Shown here: in pieces, positions 55,555 through 64,000 of the stretch
How the letters are laid out: each line of letters starts with the position of its first letter
How positions within the stretch are numbered: position 1 is the stretch's first letter
NCBI RefSeq assembly: GCF_003151135.1
Contig: NZ_QEQK01000003.1
Coordinates: 62,001-126,000, forward strand
Source: Abyssibacter profundi
GTDB taxonomy: Bacteria > Pseudomonadota > Gammaproteobacteria > Nevskiales > OUC007
Direction: 5' to 3'
DNA: 64,000 nucleotides
Translations under genes and position numbers: made by a program
The notes under the pieces: generated by a model
Seen by the model: only the letters and a program-made list of their open reading frames with translations
Told to the model about the DNA's origin: nothing
Databases searched by the model: none

Positions 55555-57345
55555 ATGGCTGATTACAAAGCCCCCGTTCGCGACATGAGTTTTGTCGTCA
55601 ACGAGGTTCTCAAATTCGATGCACTGCGCGAGACGCTAGGCTACGAGGATGCCACCGCCGACACCATTGACGCGGTCTTTGAGGAAGCGGGCAAGCTGGC
55701 CTCCGAAGTCGTGCACCCGCTGAACCAGATTGGTGATGCAGAGGGTGCCAAGCTGAACGACGGTGTCGTGACGCTGCCCGAAGGTTTCAAGGATGCGTTC
55801 GACCAGTACAAAGAGGCCGGCTGGGCATCGCTGCATGCGGCCGATGAATTCGGTGGCATGGGCATGCCGCATCTTGTCGCGGTTCTTGTCGACGAAATGT
55901 TCTCTGCCGCCAACCACTCCTGGTACATGTATGCATCGCTGACCCATGGCGCGGTGAGTGCGATCCAGACCTGGGGCACCGACGAGCAAAAGGCCAAGTA
56001 CCTGCCCAAGATGGCCACCTGTGAGTGGACGGGCACGATGAATCTGACCGAGCCCCACGCCGGTACGGACCTGGGCATGCTCAAGACCCGCGCAGAGCCC
56101 AACGGTGACGGCAGCTATGCCATTACCGGCACCAAGATCTTCATCTCCTGCGGTGAGCATGAGATGAGCGAGAACATTGTTCATCTGGTGCTGGCCAAGC
56201 TGCCGGACGCACCGGAAGGCACCAAGGGCATCTCCATGTTCATCGTGCCCAAGTTCCTGGTGAACGATGACGGCTCGCTGGGCGAGCGTAACTCGCTGAA
56301 GTGTGGCTCCCTCGAACACAAGATGGGCATCAAGGCGTCGGCCACCTGCGTCATGAACTACGAGGGCGCCACGGGCTACCTGATCGGGGCCGAGCATGGC
56401 GGACTCAAGGCCATGTTCACGATGATGAACGCCGCCCGCCTGGGTGTTGGTGTCGAGGGTCTGGCCAAGGCTGCGCTGGCCTACCAGTACGCCACCAGCT
56501 ACGCCAAGGAGCGGATCCAGGGTCGCGCGCTCACCGGCCCGCAGGATCCCGACAAGCCGGCCGACAATATTCTGGTCCATCCGGATGTCCGCAAGATGTT
56601 GCTGACGATTCGCAGCTTCGTCGAAGGCGGCCGACTGCTCGCGGGCTACACCGCCATGATGTTGGATGTGCGGCACAAGCACCCCGATGAGGAGAGCCGG
56701 ACGCGCGCTGAAGACATCGTCAGCCTGCTGACGCCGGTCATCAAGGCCTTCTTCACCGACGAAGGATTCCGCGGTGCGAACTTGGGTATGCAGTGCTACG
56801 GCGGCCACGGTTACATCGTGGAATGGGGCGCTGAACAGATCGCCCGTGATGCGCGTATCAGCATGATGTACGAGGGCACGAACGGTGTGCAGGCCATGGA
56901 TTTGGTGGGCCGCAAGCTGTTCTGGCATGGCGGCCGTGCCGTTAAGGCCTACTTCCAGGAAATGAGCGAGACCCTGGCCGCCGCTGCCGGGCGTGACGAC
57001 CTGAAGGATGTGGCCGAGCAGGTCCAGGCCGCCTTCGGATCGCTGCAGACCGCAACGCAGTATCTGGCCGAACAGGGCCGCAGCGCTCCCAACAACCTGG
57101 GCAGTGGCGCTACGGATTACCTGCGGCTGTTTGCCGTCACGGCGGTCGGCACCATGTGGCTGAAGGCGGCCATGACGGCAAAAGACGCGCTGGACGCGGG
57201 TTCGGCCGAGCAGGACTTCTACGCCGCCAAGCCCGTGCTCGCCCGGTTCTTCGCCGAGCAGTACGTCTCGGAGCACAGCTCTCTGCTGGCGCGCGTGCAG
57301 ACCGGTGCCGACACCATCATGGCCCTGGACGCGGCCGCGTTCTAA
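55555..57345 (+). CDS. Acyl-CoA dehydrogenase, large DmdC-like form
   Basis: 596 residues. The core has MNLTEPHAGTDLG, ITGTKIFISCGEHE and the catalytic glutamate near residue 440 in MMYEGTNGVQAMDLVGRK. The added C-terminal helical domain makes it the large form, like DmdC (3-methylmercaptopropionyl-CoA dehydrogenase) or the FadE5 type. Without dmdB or dmdD neighbours the substrate cannot be fixed; a fatty acyl-CoA is as likely. AAGGAG precedes the ATG. Confidence 0.92.
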   Translation: MADYKAPVRDMSFVVNEVLKFDALRETLGYEDATADTIDAVFEEAGKLASEVVHPLNQIGDAEGAKLNDGVVTLPEGFKDAFDQYKEAGWASLHAADEFGGMGMPHLVAVLVDEMFSAANHSWYMYASLTHGAVSAIQTWGTDEQKAKYLPKMATCEWTGTMNLTEPHAGTDLGMLKTRAEPNGDGSYAITGTKIFISCGEHEMSENIVHLVLAKLPDAPEGTKGISMFIVPKFLVNDDGSLGERNSLKCGSLEHKMGIKASATCVMNYEGATGYLIGAEHGGLKAMFTMMNAARLGVGVEGLAKAALAYQYATSYAKERIQGRALTGPQDPDKPADNILVHPDVRKMLLTIRSFVEGGRLLAGYTAMMLDVRHKHPDEESRTRAEDIVSLLTPVIKAFFTDEGFRGANLGMQCYGGHGYIVEWGAEQIARDARISMMYEGTNGVQAMDLVGRKLFWHGGRAVKAYFQEMSETLAAAAGRDDLKDVAEQVQAAFGSLQTATQYLAEQGRSAPNNLGSGATDYLRLFAVTAVGTMWLKAAMTAKDALDAGSAEQDFYAAKPVLARFFAEQYVSEHSSLLARVQTGADTIMALDAAAF

Positions 57346-57364
57346 ACCGTCGGAGCCGCGTCAG

Positions 57365-57422
57365 ACGGGACCCACGCGGTCCCGTTGTTCTCACCACAAG
57401 GCCGCGCTCGTCGCGGCCTTGT
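57365..57422 (+). terminator. Two tandem hairpins after the acyl-CoA dehydrogenase gene
   Basis: The first stem is ACGGGACC/GGTCCCGT (57365-57385) followed by TGTTCTC; the second is ACAAGGCCGCG/CGCGGCCTTGT (57396-57422) followed by GTGTTGAG. They probably terminate the upstream gene together. Confidence 0.65.
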
Positions 57423-57514
57423 GTGTTGAGGGAGGGCGTCGCGCGTTAAATCTACGATGGGCGGGGCCATCGCTAAGGCCTAAGCTGGTCGCCAGCCTGC
57501 GTTTGTACCCTCCC

Positions 57515-58108
57515 ATGTCAGAGCCCCGTCGCACCTACGAAATCCGAATCGATGAGCGCCGTGCCCGGGTTGAACTCGCCACGATGCAGGTTTCCGGCAG
57601 CCATTTACGTCCGGGACGTCGCGAAGGGGACGACATCCTGGACGATCCCGTGACGTTTCACGCCGTCTGGTTGGAAGATGAGGACGGTTTCGATCACGAG
57701 CTGACATTGGAGCCGGGACTGTTCGACGCCCGCGTCGGCGACACGGTGCAGGCACGCATGCTGACCGACGGCAAGGTCATTCGCTTTCTCAGCGTGTTCA
57801 ACAGCCGAACGGGCCAGCGCATCACCGTCAATGCCTTGAGCCGTGCTGTGGTCGACTGCCATCTGACCGAATCCTCTGCCGAGATGGTGGGGCGGATCTC
57901 CCTGGCCGCGCTGGGCAGTCTGGCGGTGACCTATGTCCTGTCGCTGTTGTATGTCATCGGCTCCTGGGCCGAGTTCGGAGTCGCGGCGCTGGTGCTCTGG
58001 GCCGTTAGCACTGCGCTGTTGATCGGCTCGCGCCGCCGCCGTGTGGCACGCTGGATCCAGGCGATTACGGCCGCGCCCGATGTCGACTTCCGCAAGCCCT
58101 TGACCTGA
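57515..58108 (+). CDS. Membrane protein of unknown function
   Basis: 197 residues. A soluble N-terminal half (YEIRIDERRARVELATMQVS, then a beta-rich region with VGDTVQARMLTDGKVIRFLS) is followed by two membrane helices (LGSLAVTYVLSLLYVIGSW and FGVAALVLWAVSTALLIG). No family identified. The ATG at 57515 is the first in-frame start after the terminator. Confidence 0.65.
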   Translation: MSEPRRTYEIRIDERRARVELATMQVSGSHLRPGRREGDDILDDPVTFHAVWLEDEDGFDHELTLEPGLFDARVGDTVQARMLTDGKVIRFLSVFNSRTGQRITVNALSRAVVDCHLTESSAEMVGRISLAALGSLAVTYVLSLLYVIGSWAEFGVAALVLWAVSTALLIGSRRRRVARWIQAITAAPDVDFRKPLT

Positions 58109-58202
58109 TCTGCGGCCGGCTGACGCGCCGGCGGCATGCCCATGAATCCGCGAGGATGCCGGGGGCTCGGCAAGCCTTCCGTCAGGCGCTAGGCTGACGC
58201 CG

Positions 58203-59282
58203 GTGCGCCGAATCGTTCACATCGACATGGATGCGTTCTACGCCTCCGTGGAGCAACGCGATGACCCCCGCCTGGTGGGTCAGCCTGTGGTCGTGGCCTG
58301 GAAAGGGCCCAGGTCCGTGGTCTGTGCGGCGTCCTATGAGGCGCGGCGCTTCGGCATCCGGTCGGCCATGCCCGCAATGCGGGCTGCTCGACTTTGCCCC
58401 GACGCCGTGTTCGTGCCGCCGGATTTCAAGCGCTACAAGGCGGTTTCGAAGCAGGTTCACGCGATTTTTCGTCGCTACACCGACCAGATCGAACCGCTGT
58501 CGCTGGATGAGGCCTATCTGGATGTCACGGCACAGCGTGGTGGTTTGGAAACAGCCACGGATGTCGCGTCGGCCATCCGTGATGCCATCCGCGAAGAACT
58601 CAATTTGACCGCGTCGGCCGGTGTGGCACCCAGCAAGTTTCTGGCAAAAGTCGCCTCGGATTGGCGCAAGCCGGACGGGCAATTCGTGATTCCGCCGCAG
58701 CGCGTTCAGGCGTTCCTGGAGCCATTGCCGGTCGGCAAGATTCCCGGTGTTGGCCGGGTGACCGAGGCCAAGCTGGCGGCCCTGGGGGTGCGCACCGTCG
58801 GTGACCTGCGCCGCTGCGATGCGGCGGCTTTGCATCAAGCCCTGGGCCAGTTTGCGTCGCGGCTGCTGCGCCTGTCCCAGGGGCAGGATGATTCGCCTGT
58901 CCGCACCGAGCGCCGGCGCAAGTCGCTGTCAGCCGAGGACACGTTTGCCGTGGATCAGCCGCTCGAGGCGCTAGAGCCGGTGATCCGCAGGCTGGCCGAT
59001 AAGGTCTGGGCCAGCGCGCAGCGCCAGGGTTACGTGGCCCGGACTTTGGTGTTGAAGCTCAAGACGGCTGATTTCGTGTCGCTGACACGTCAGCAAACGC
59101 TGGCGACTCCGCCCGCCACGCAAGCGGATTTTGTTGCGGCATTACTCCAGCTCCGCAGTCGCGTGGATCGACCGGCCAGCACCTTGTATCGGTTGGTCGG
59201 TGTGGGTTTTGCCCAGATCGAGCCGCCGGGTCCGGCGCTGCCCGACTTGCAGCCCTCGCTGTTCGATCTCGAAGGCTGCTGA
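58203..59282 (+). CDS. dinB: DNA polymerase IV
   Basis: 359 residues, Y-family. VHIDMDAFYASVEQRDDP (metal-binding aspartates near residue 8-10), VVCAASYEARRFGIRSAMP, YLDVTA with SLDEA near residue 100, and the thumb segment GKIPGVGRVTEAKLAALGVR are present. It is an error-prone lesion-bypass polymerase. A GTG start is used. The C-terminal SLFDLEGC may be a weak clamp-binding tail. Confidence 0.95.
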   Translation: MRRIVHIDMDAFYASVEQRDDPRLVGQPVVVAWKGPRSVVCAASYEARRFGIRSAMPAMRAARLCPDAVFVPPDFKRYKAVSKQVHAIFRRYTDQIEPLSLDEAYLDVTAQRGGLETATDVASAIRDAIREELNLTASAGVAPSKFLAKVASDWRKPDGQFVIPPQRVQAFLEPLPVGKIPGVGRVTEAKLAALGVRTVGDLRRCDAAALHQALGQFASRLLRLSQGQDDSPVRTERRRKSLSAEDTFAVDQPLEALEPVIRRLADKVWASAQRQGYVARTLVLKLKTADFVSLTRQQTLATPPATQADFVAALLQLRSRVDRPASTLYRLVGVGFAQIEPPGPALPDLQPSLFDLEGC

Positions 59283-59419
59283 CCGGCTGCGGGTGTTTGT
59301 GCAGTGTCTTTGCGAGCCGGCCTTCCTCCGGCGTCTCGGCTAGACTGGCGCGCATGGGACTGACTGGAGGGCGATCTCGCACCTCGTCTGTCCATCTCAT
59401 TCCAACCTATCAGGACACC

Positions 59420-61525
59420 ATGCGACGACTTATTGTTCTTGTGGCTGCAGCCTTGACGGCCTGCGCCCAGCAACCGCTACCCATTATGAAAACCGATGCG
59501 AACCCGCTGTTGCAGCCGAGTCCGCTGCCTTACGAATATCCACCCTTCGACCGGATCCGGGCTGAGCACTTTTTGCCGGCTTTTGAGGTCGGGATGCAGG
59601 AGTCGTTGGCGGAGCTCGATGCGCTGGTGTCTCAGGATGCCGAACCCACCTTTGAAAACACCATTGTGGCAATGGAGCGGGGCGCGCAGACGCTGCAGCG
59701 GGTGGCGACGATCTTCTACGGGTTGGTAGGCACGCACGGAACTGACGAGCTGCAGGCAATCAACAAGACGATTTCGCCGAAGCTGGCGGCGCACCAGGAC
59801 AAGCTCTACCTCAATGCGGCCGCGTTTGCCCGTGTCGATGCCCTGTACCAGAAGCGCGCATCGCTGGGGCTGGATGCCGAATCGCTCCGCCTGTTGGAGC
59901 GCTACCACACCGACTTTGTCCGTGCGGGCGCCCAGTTGGACGAGCCGCAGCAGGCGCGGTTGCGCGAAATCAATGCCGAGCTGTCGGCCCTGACGACGCA
60001 GTTCCAGCAAAACCTGCTCAAGCATACGAATGAATTGGCGGTGGTCGTGACCGATCGCGAGGAACTGGCGGGGCTGTCCGATACCGAGATCGAGGCCGCG
60101 GCTGCGACGGCCAAGTCCCGCGGTGTCGAGGGCTACGTGCTGACGCTGCAGCTTCCGACATTGCAGCCCCAGCTGGCCGATCTGGACCATCGCCCGCTGC
60201 GTGAGCGCATTCATCGCGCCTCGGTTCAACGCGGTCTCACGGACGGGGCATTGGATAACCGGCCAGTGATTCTGCAAATCGTGTCGCTGCGAGCCGAACG
60301 GGCTCGGTTGCTGGGCTACGACACTCATGCGGATTACGTTCTGGCCAACGCCACGGCGGGCACAGCAGATGCTGTGAACACCCTGCTGGCCAAGCTGGCG
60401 CCGCCTGCGGTGGCAAATGCTCGCAAGGAGGCCGAGCGTCTGCGGCAGGCTGCGGGCGAGGCGGTGGATCTGAAGGTCTGGGATTGGCCCTACTACCGCG
60501 AGATCGTCCGTCAGGCGGACTATGACTTCGACCAGAATGCACTCAAGCCCTATTTCGAGATGGAGCGCGTGCTCACCGAGGGCGTGTTCTACATGGCCAA
60601 GGCGCTGTACGGCCTGCGTTTCGAGCGTCGAGATCATCTGCCGGTCTACCACCCGGACGTCACGGTCTACGAGGTCTTCGAAGAAGATGGAGACGCCTTG
60701 GGGCTGTTCATCTTTGATCCCTTTGCCCGCGAGACCAAGCGGGGCGGTGCCTGGATGAACAGCTATGTTCAGCAGTCGCGATTGCTGGGCAAGCGGCCGG
60801 TGGTCGCCAATCATCTGAACATCACCAAGCCGGCGGGTGATGAGCCCGTGCTGCTGACCCCGGGTGAAGTGAACACGATGTTTCACGAGTTCGGCCATGC
60901 CCTGCATGGCTTGTTCTCCAACGTGCACTATCCGTACTTCTACGGCACCTCAGTCCCGCGGGATTTTGTCGAGTACCCCTCACAGGTCCATGAGATGTGG
61001 GCATTCTGGCCGGAGGTGATGGCGCGCTACGCCCGTCATCATGAAACCGGCGAACCGTTGCCACAGGCGATGATTGATCGCTACAAGTCGACCGAGCAGT
61101 TCAATCAGGGTTACGCCACCACTGAATACCTCGCGGCCTCGCTGCTGGATCAGGCCTGGCATCAGCTGCCGGCCGATGCCAGCGTCGAAGACGTAGAGCG
61201 TTTCGAAGCTGAGGCGCTGGAGCAGGCGGGCATCGCATTGGAACTGGTGCCGCCGCGCTATCGCAGCACCTACTTTGCCCACGTCTTCGCCGGTGGATAC
61301 GCGGCCGGTTACTACTCCTACGTCTGGTCTGAAGTGCTGGATGCCGACACGGTGGCTTGGTTCAAGGCCACCGGCGGGCTCAGCCGTGAGAACGGCGATC
61401 GCATGCGGCAGGGCATTTTGTCGAAAGGCGGCACCATGGATGCCCAGGCCATGTATGAGGCCTTCCGCGGGCGTGCGGCCGAGATCGGCCCGCTGCTGGA
61501 GCGGCGCGGCCTAACCGCCAACTAG
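59420..61525 (+). CDS. dcp: Peptidyl-dipeptidase Dcp-type metallopeptidase (M3A), lipoprotein
   Basis: 701 residues. The short signal MRRLIVLVAAALTAC ends in a lipobox, so the enzyme is probably membrane-anchored in the periplasm. The zinc site is MFHEFGHALHGLF near residue 490, and RYRSTYFAHVFAGGYAAGYY is the conserved C-terminal block of M3A enzymes. It would cleave dipeptides from peptide C-termini. The longer frame upstream of 59420 is not conserved. Confidence 0.92.
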   Translation: MRRLIVLVAAALTACAQQPLPIMKTDANPLLQPSPLPYEYPPFDRIRAEHFLPAFEVGMQESLAELDALVSQDAEPTFENTIVAMERGAQTLQRVATIFYGLVGTHGTDELQAINKTISPKLAAHQDKLYLNAAAFARVDALYQKRASLGLDAESLRLLERYHTDFVRAGAQLDEPQQARLREINAELSALTTQFQQNLLKHTNELAVVVTDREELAGLSDTEIEAAAATAKSRGVEGYVLTLQLPTLQPQLADLDHRPLRERIHRASVQRGLTDGALDNRPVILQIVSLRAERARLLGYDTHADYVLANATAGTADAVNTLLAKLAPPAVANARKEAERLRQAAGEAVDLKVWDWPYYREIVRQADYDFDQNALKPYFEMERVLTEGVFYMAKALYGLRFERRDHLPVYHPDVTVYEVFEEDGDALGLFIFDPFARETKRGGAWMNSYVQQSRLLGKRPVVANHLNITKPAGDEPVLLTPGEVNTMFHEFGHALHGLFSNVHYPYFYGTSVPRDFVEYPSQVHEMWAFWPEVMARYARHHETGEPLPQAMIDRYKSTEQFNQGYATTEYLAASLLDQAWHQLPADASVEDVERFEAEALEQAGIALELVPPRYRSTYFAHVFAGGYAAGYYSYVWSEVLDADTVAWFKATGGLSRENGDRMRQGILSKGGTMDAQAMYEAFRGRAAEIGPLLERRGLTAN

Positions 61526-61538
61526 TGCCAGCGGCCCG

Positions 61539-62175
61539 TCAGCGCTTATCCGGGCGCTGACGGGCCGCCCACCGGATGTGTCGCTGCACCGTTTCGTCAG
61601 CGCAGATGGCCTCCAAGGTGGCGTATTCACGGCCCAGCGTGACCTCGTCGAACTGTCGATGCAGAAAGCGATGGCACAGTCGACAAAGCCAGATGCCTCG
61701 GTGGCTAAGGGAAGCACTGATTTACTCGCGCCGCCAAGACGGAGCCGGTTTTCGCGCGAGCCCAGGCGGAGTGAGTGCCGCTTGGTTATTCCAAGTCAGC
61801 GAACGACACGAATGCGTACGGAACGCATTCGGACGGCCGTAGGCCGGCCCGAAGGGCGAAGCGCATGGACGCGCTTCGCAACGCAGGATCGCGGGAAAAC
61901 CGGCCCGTTCCATCAGGATTGCGCCTGCAAACAGGCCAGACTGCGTTGCTCGTCGTTCATTTGGAATGACCAAACTTCGCTCCTCGCGCCTTGCCTGGCC
62001 TGTTTGCAGGCAGCAACTTGGCGGCGCGAGTAAATCAGTGCTTCCCTGGGGTCTCCCGATCGTAGCGGCGGGCAAAGTAAGCCCGCTTGTGAACCTTGCG
62101 CGGGATCAGGTGGTGAAACTGCAGTGGCGTTTCGCGGCCACATAGCTGGCAGTGTTGGACGGTGGCGCGGGTCAT
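61539..62175 (-). pseudogene. HNH-nuclease-like gene split by mobile element copy D
   Basis: Reading on the minus strand from the ATG at 62175: TRATVQHCQLCGRETPLQFH, then HLIPRKVHKRAYFARRYDRE. The frame is then broken by the element (62046-61709). Beyond it, in another frame, HRGIWLCRLCHRFLHRQFDE continues to the TGA at 61539. The two CxxC pairs and HH motif are those of small HNH endonuclease-like proteins, one half on each side. Removing the element plus two bases restores a single frame. Confidence 0.8.
61709..62046 (+). mobile_element. Non-coding multi-hairpin element, copy D (338 bp), inserted in an HNH gene
   Basis: Perfect 30-bp terminal inverted repeats (61709-61738 and 62017-62046). 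The interior is a chain of hairpins: CTTGG/CCAAG, GAATGCGT/ACGCATTC, GCGAAGCGC/GCGCTTCGC and a perfect 17-bp pair at 61923-61939 and 61995-62011. No coding frame of interest. It interrupts the HNH-like gene listed above. Left flank CTAA, right flank TGGGG; no clear target duplication. Confidence 0.9.
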
Positions 62176-62362
62176 GGTGCCAGTGTAGAGCCTCGGTCAT
62201 GGCCATGGTGGGGAGCGACCCAATCGAGCAGGCCTGCCTTGCAATCGGGCCGCTGCGAGGGATCGCCTGCGCCCGACGTGTGCCTACACCAACTTGGCCA
62301 ATTGCCGCCAGCCCCTTGCGACCGGTACCTTTCCGGACACGACGATCAACTGGGGAGCCCGC

Positions 62363-63031
62363 ATGCTAACCGTCCACCACCTGGAGCATTCCCGCTCGCA
62401 ACGGGTTCTTTGGTTGCTGGAAGAATTGGGGGTCGACTACGAGGTCAAGCGTTACGCCCGCGACCCCAAAACCTCATTGGCGCCGCCGGAGCTGCAGGCG
62501 ATCCATCCGCTGGGTAAATCGCCGGTCATCACCGATGGCGATCGTGTCATCGCGGAGACCGGGGCCATCATCGAATACCTGATCGAACGCGAGGGTCAGG
62601 GCAGGCTGCTGCCAGACGACGAGTCAGCACGCCTGGACTATCGATACTGGATGCATGCAGCCGAGGGCAGTGTCATGCCTCTGCTGGTGATGACGCTGGT
62701 GTTCAACCGCGTCGAAACCGCGCCGATGCCGTTCTTCATCCGACCGATTGCCAAGGGCATTTCGGCCAAGGTCAAGGGTTCGTTCATTAACCCAAGCCTG
62801 GAACGCATGCTCGCGCATATGGAGGCTTCCCTGGCAGAGACCGGCTGGTTTGCGGGCAAGACCATGACGGCGGCGGACATCATGATGAGCTTCCCGGTCG
62901 AGGCCGCGAGCGCACGCACGGGCGGCGGTCAGCAATATCCCAACCTGCAGGCATTCGCCCAAAAGATTCACGCGCTGCCCAGTTATCAGCGCGCGCTGGA
63001 GCGCGGTGGCCCCTACGAGCTCATGGCCTAG
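62363..63031 (+). CDS. Glutathione S-transferase
   Basis: 222 residues. The thioredoxin-like N-terminal domain (VHHLEHSRSQRVLWLLEELG, IHPLGKSPVITDGDRVIAET, SGAI replaced by TGAIIEYL) and the helical C-terminal domain (GKTMTAADIMMSFPVEAASA) are clear. The catalytic serine of bacterial beta/theta types is probably S10 or S12 in HSRSQR. Substrate unknown. GGGGAG lies 6 bases before the ATG. Confidence 0.92.
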   Translation: MLTVHHLEHSRSQRVLWLLEELGVDYEVKRYARDPKTSLAPPELQAIHPLGKSPVITDGDRVIAETGAIIEYLIEREGQGRLLPDDESARLDYRYWMHAAEGSVMPLLVMTLVFNRVETAPMPFFIRPIAKGISAKVKGSFINPSLERMLAHMEASLAETGWFAGKTMTAADIMMSFPVEAASARTGGGQQYPNLQAFAQKIHALPSYQRALERGGPYELMA

Positions 63032-63153
63032 GGCGCGGGGTCGGTGCCTGCGAGCATCCACAGCGGCGTGTCCCGTCCCTGTCGGCTGGCCTTTAATGCC
63101 GTGCGCGGCTTGCAGGGCTGGGGACATGTCCCGGAAGTGTCTGGTGGGCATTC

Positions 63154-64000
63154 GTGAGTCTTGCGGAACACCTGATCGGGCAGGCTGGCGAACTCATCAT
63201 CGCACTGGACGCTGGCGATAGGGTGATCGCGGCCTGGGGTCAGGATCCCGTTTCGCGTGCGCCGGCGCGGCAGTTGATCGAGCGCAGCCTTGATGACATC
63301 TGGTCGGAGGGTTCCCAGGCGCTGCTGGAGGCCTTGAACCGGCAGGCGGCCGAGCAGCGCCAGTCCTTCGATGTCTCGTTGAGCGCGGCGGGCAAGACCC
63401 TGGCGGTTCGTGTGCGTAGCACGGTCCTGGATGGTGCTTACGCCGGGGCGCGGGTTGTGTTCATCGATACGCTGCAGGAGCGGTTTGCGACGTCGGGGCT
63501 TGTGCAGCATCTGATGCATCAGCACCCGGATTACATCTTGGTGGTGGATCAGCAAGGGCAGTTGGTCGATTCCAACACGGCTGTTGTGCGCGACTTTGCC
63601 ACGGGCGTGTCGGGCCGCATTGCGGTTGACGACCTGCTGTCCGAGTCGGCGCAGCGTCAGTGGCGGGGGCAGGTGATGTCGGCCCTGTCCCAGGGCGCGG
63701 ACTGGTCGGGACATAGCGTGTGGCTGTCGGCTGATGGTCGGCGACTGCCCATGCAAATGCATGTGGTGCGCCTGGCGCGCGAGCAGACTGCCGGCCAGGG
63801 GCATATCGCTATTTTTGCGCGTGACACCTCGGCCGAACAGCGCGTCGAGGCCGCGCTGCGAGAGAGCGAACGCACGTTGCGCAATATTCTCGATGGCACT
63901 CCCGTGGCGCTGCTGGGTCTGGAAATGAGCGGCGACATCGTCTCGGCGAACCAGCGCGCCGGTGTGTTGCTGGGGCGGGACGCGGGCGATCTCATTGGCA
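63154..64000 (+). CDS. PAS-domain sensor protein, N-terminal part (runs off the window)
   Basis: An open frame from GTG 63154 to the last base, at least 282 residues. After an N-terminal regulatory region (LAEHLIGQAGELIIALDAGD) come PAS-type repeats: HPDYILVVDQQGQLVDSN near residue 125 and the start of another at ERTLRNILDGTPVALLGLE near residue 245. The output domain (kinase, GGDEF/EAL or other) lies beyond the window. The exact start is uncertain. Confidence 0.7.
   Translation, partial: MSLAEHLIGQAGELIIALDAGDRVIAAWGQDPVSRAPARQLIERSLDDIWSEGSQALLEALNRQAAEQRQSFDVSLSAAGKTLAVRVRSTVLDGAYAGARVVFIDTLQERFATSGLVQHLMHQHPDYILVVDQQGQLVDSNTAVVRDFATGVSGRIAVDDLLSESAQRQWRGQVMSALSQGADWSGHSVWLSADGRRLPMQMHVVRLAREQTAGQGHIAIFARDTSAEQRVEAALRESERTLRNILDGTPVALLGLEMSGDIVSANQRAGVLLGRDAGDLIG

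Noticed and set aside
55636-57276. 546-codon minus-strand frame
   Set aside because: Antisense shadow of the acyl-CoA dehydrogenase gene, caused by high GC at third positions; no domain seen.
59477-60928. 483-codon minus-strand frame
   Set aside because: Antisense to the Dcp-type peptidase, whose motifs are intact on the plus strand.
61705-62050. Target-site duplication around copy D
   Set aside because: Flanks CTAA and TGGG do not match; two extra bases seem to have been gained relative to the uninterrupted frame but no duplicated word is evident.

Overview
This window is 64 kb of GC-rich chromosomal DNA from a gammaproteobacterium. The evidence is the gene neighbourhoods: hemN next to an Fnr/Anr regulator and a TauE/SafE gene, coaBC-dut-argB, thiS-thiG-trmB, purD close to dusB, and a Cpx-type system with a recognisable CpxR box. 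I cannot name the genus; an environmental lineage near Salinisphaerales/Nevskiales or Chromatiales is a guess. I saw no rRNA or tRNA gene and no transposase gene.

Layout. 1-5.1 kb: an oxygen-responsive block with the end of a TauE/SafE gene, a tandem universal stress protein, cardiolipin synthase, fnr/anr and hemN; the usp and hemN promoters carry the same 14-bp Anr-type box at the same distance from the start codon. 5.1-18.7 kb: housekeeping and small operons, including a degenerate beta-lactamase-fold lipoprotein, ChrA, a thioredoxin-fold protein with a GNAT enzyme, coaBC-dut-argB, a Tat-exported PhoX-like protein and MarC. 19.0-32.2 kb: a defence region with a WYL regulator, a nucleotidyltransferase plus a small partner, a complete type I-F CRISPR-Cas operon (cas1, cas2-3, cas8f, cas5f, cas7f, cas6f), a leader with an IHF-type site and a terminator hairpin, and a 45-repeat array. 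32.4-41 kb: aldo-keto reductase, PrkB-type kinase, trmB, thiG, thiS, an ECF sigma/anti-sigma-like/PDZ operon, YIP1 and an exported PepF-type peptidase. 41-48.3 kb: purD, a hydrolase, dusB, a SAM-cleaving enzyme and cpxA-cpxR divergent from cpxP. 48.4-64 kb: a permease/beta-barrel pair opposite a FecR-like gene, a solute-binding lipoprotein, msrA, an acyl-CoA dehydrogenase, dinB, an exported Dcp-type peptidase, a broken HNH gene, a GST and the start of a PAS protein that runs off the window.

The most unusual content is a dispersed family of non-coding, multi-hairpin mobile elements. There are three full copies (17130-17546, 49235-49572, 61709-62046), one minimal palindrome (327-382) and two remnants (48394-48417, 52671-52750). 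The full copies have terminal inverted repeats of about 30 bp whose two arms resemble each other within a copy more than they resemble other copies. One copy splits an HNH-nuclease-like gene, and two element ends supply the last base of a host stop codon. The second point of interest is the nucleotidyltransferase pair and the small ORF between the WYL regulator and cas1.
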